Part shown: positions 62,975 through 64,000 of the stretch, in pieces | How positions within the stretch are numbered: position 1 is the stretch's first letter | How the letters are laid out: each line of letters begins with the position of its first letter | NCBI GenBank assembly: GCA_012845835.1 | Contig: JABAKD010000004.1 | Location: 7,111,765 to 7,175,764 of the forward strand | Reading direction: 5' to 3' | Source: Undaria pinnatifida | Taxonomy: Eukaryota > Sar > Phaeophyceae > Laminariales > Alariaceae | Length of the DNA stretch: 64,000 nucleotides | Program-made: the position numbers and the translations under genes | The notes under the pieces: generated by a model | The model's database searches: none | Told to the model about the DNA's origin: nothing | What the model saw: only the letters and a program-made list of their open reading frames with translations

Positions 62975-64000
62975 CGTCCGAATCTGAGGACTGCGGCGTA
63001 TCGAACAAAAGAAGAAAACTCATATCCTGAAGAAAACGGAAACGTTGTTGGATGCGTCTCGCGAAAAGGCTGGTCGAGCTATGAGAAAAGCGGGGGCGAT
63101 TCTACCGTTCCCCCGGTCAAACACGCCTGCGAAGATGCTGAAACCTCCAGTTTCGGTTTTCAGAATCAGTTGATTGTACATAAGAGTTGGCCAATGAGTC
63201 GCTCACCGCCGTATACGTTCGGCGAACATTGCGTGAAGCGAGGCACAGTGCCCGGTGCACAAAACGTCCACGAAAAGACAAACTTAAGAACGGCCAAAGC
63301 GGCTTTGTTTCGCGTTGTCGTGCCTTCGCTAAAGCCTAAATGATTTGTCATTGCTTAAAACTACAATCTGCATGGCACCCAATATTCGATTAAGAGCGGT
63401 GCAGTACACGCGCGATCGAAGTATCACACCCAGCTTGCAAGGATGAGTTTTGGTCAAAATCGTTTTCGATCGATCTCACAGCAGCTGAGGTGTTTTTTTT
63501 TTCATATTTTCTAATTACGGGGAGAAGAGCGGTAGGGCTGGCCTGCTCCAAGGGTCTCCTATCTCTTTACGACTGGCAACCCAATTTTGGGCACGAAACA
63601 CTTGGAAATAGTATAGAGAAGGCTGTGGGGGGACCTACAGGAGTTAAATCGGGCACCGCACTGCTGTAGTATACCCTGACTTATCGAACAGCATGAGTAA
63701 TCGTAGTTCGATTTTACTCCGTATATTTTTGTTCCGAGAATTTTTGTTGATTTTGCATTTGGTTGGTTGGTCGAAAGATGAATCACCGAGCAGGCATTTT
63801 CCTGGTTTGAGGTTTGGAACGAAAAAAATCGAGTTCAAGAAAGAGGTGAAATAAAGCTTCTTTCTTCGAATTTGGTGGAACAATTAGTTCAATTTGGGGG
63901 CTTTGTACACCTAGACGTGGCGTGTTCCATGTGGCCGAAGCCGGCCAAGCGAATTGGTGCCGTGTCGTCGCCTGATTAAGATGCGAGAAGCCACCGTTAC
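62975..64000. other. Right-end spacer
   Basis: Repeat J at 63400-63500 (GCAAGGATGAGTTTTGGTCA), a diverged 85-bp unit at 63556-63650, and short open frames (for example 63166-63351 on the minus strand). No gene supported. Confidence 0.4.

Overview
The window is eukaryotic nuclear DNA. Genes are split by long introns with GT...AG borders, splice acceptors follow long C or T tracts, and most of the sequence is non-coding repeat. The best anchor is a DDX56/DBP9-type nucleolar DEAD-box helicase. Interstitial CCCTAA/TTAGGG-type tracts, roughly balanced GC and very repeat-rich introns would fit a photosynthetic stramenopile with a large genome (for example the brown-algal lineage). That assignment is an inference only. 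Nothing looks bacterial, organellar or viral.

Layout. 1-14,299 (+) is the 3' two thirds of the helicase gene: eleven exons encoding 691 residues, from just before motif Ib to the stop codon. The Q motif and Walker A lie to the left of the window. Its introns hold minisatellites, transposon remnants and a ladder of decayed copies of the DEAD-motif exon. 14.3-31.2 kb is almost entirely repeats. 31.3-35.7 kb (-) carries a large open exon (789 codons) ending at a good splice donor, with a candidate C-terminal exon. 36-47.8 kb is again repeats, with two short unassigned exon-like frames. 47.8-50.9 kb (-) carries three exons of an unrecognised gene whose splice phases agree. 56.7-57.7 kb (-) has two more phase-consistent exons. 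58.5-58.9 kb (+) is a possible two-exon gene for a 67-residue membrane protein. 60-64 kb holds a long-inverted-repeat element and an ORF with a faint PIF/Harbinger-like stretch.

Repeats. Names are mine. Family A (about 250-340 bp, ends near ACGCGTGCTACGATAGAGG) has about twenty copies. One copy inside a satellite shows a TTA target duplication. Family B (about 300 bp, ends near GGAGTCATCCCACGG) has about seven copies. In both families a segment near one end has been amplified into tandem arrays inside individual copies. Also present are a 105-bp TA-flanked element (two copies, one nested in family A), a 302-bp element with about 48-bp inverted repeats and a telomere-like core, a tRNA-derived SINE (two copies, one nested in family A), a second tRNA-like family, and many microsatellites.

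Limits. All gene models outside the helicase are ab initio readings of frame, phase and splice sites without homology support. Coordinates of degenerate repeats are approximate.
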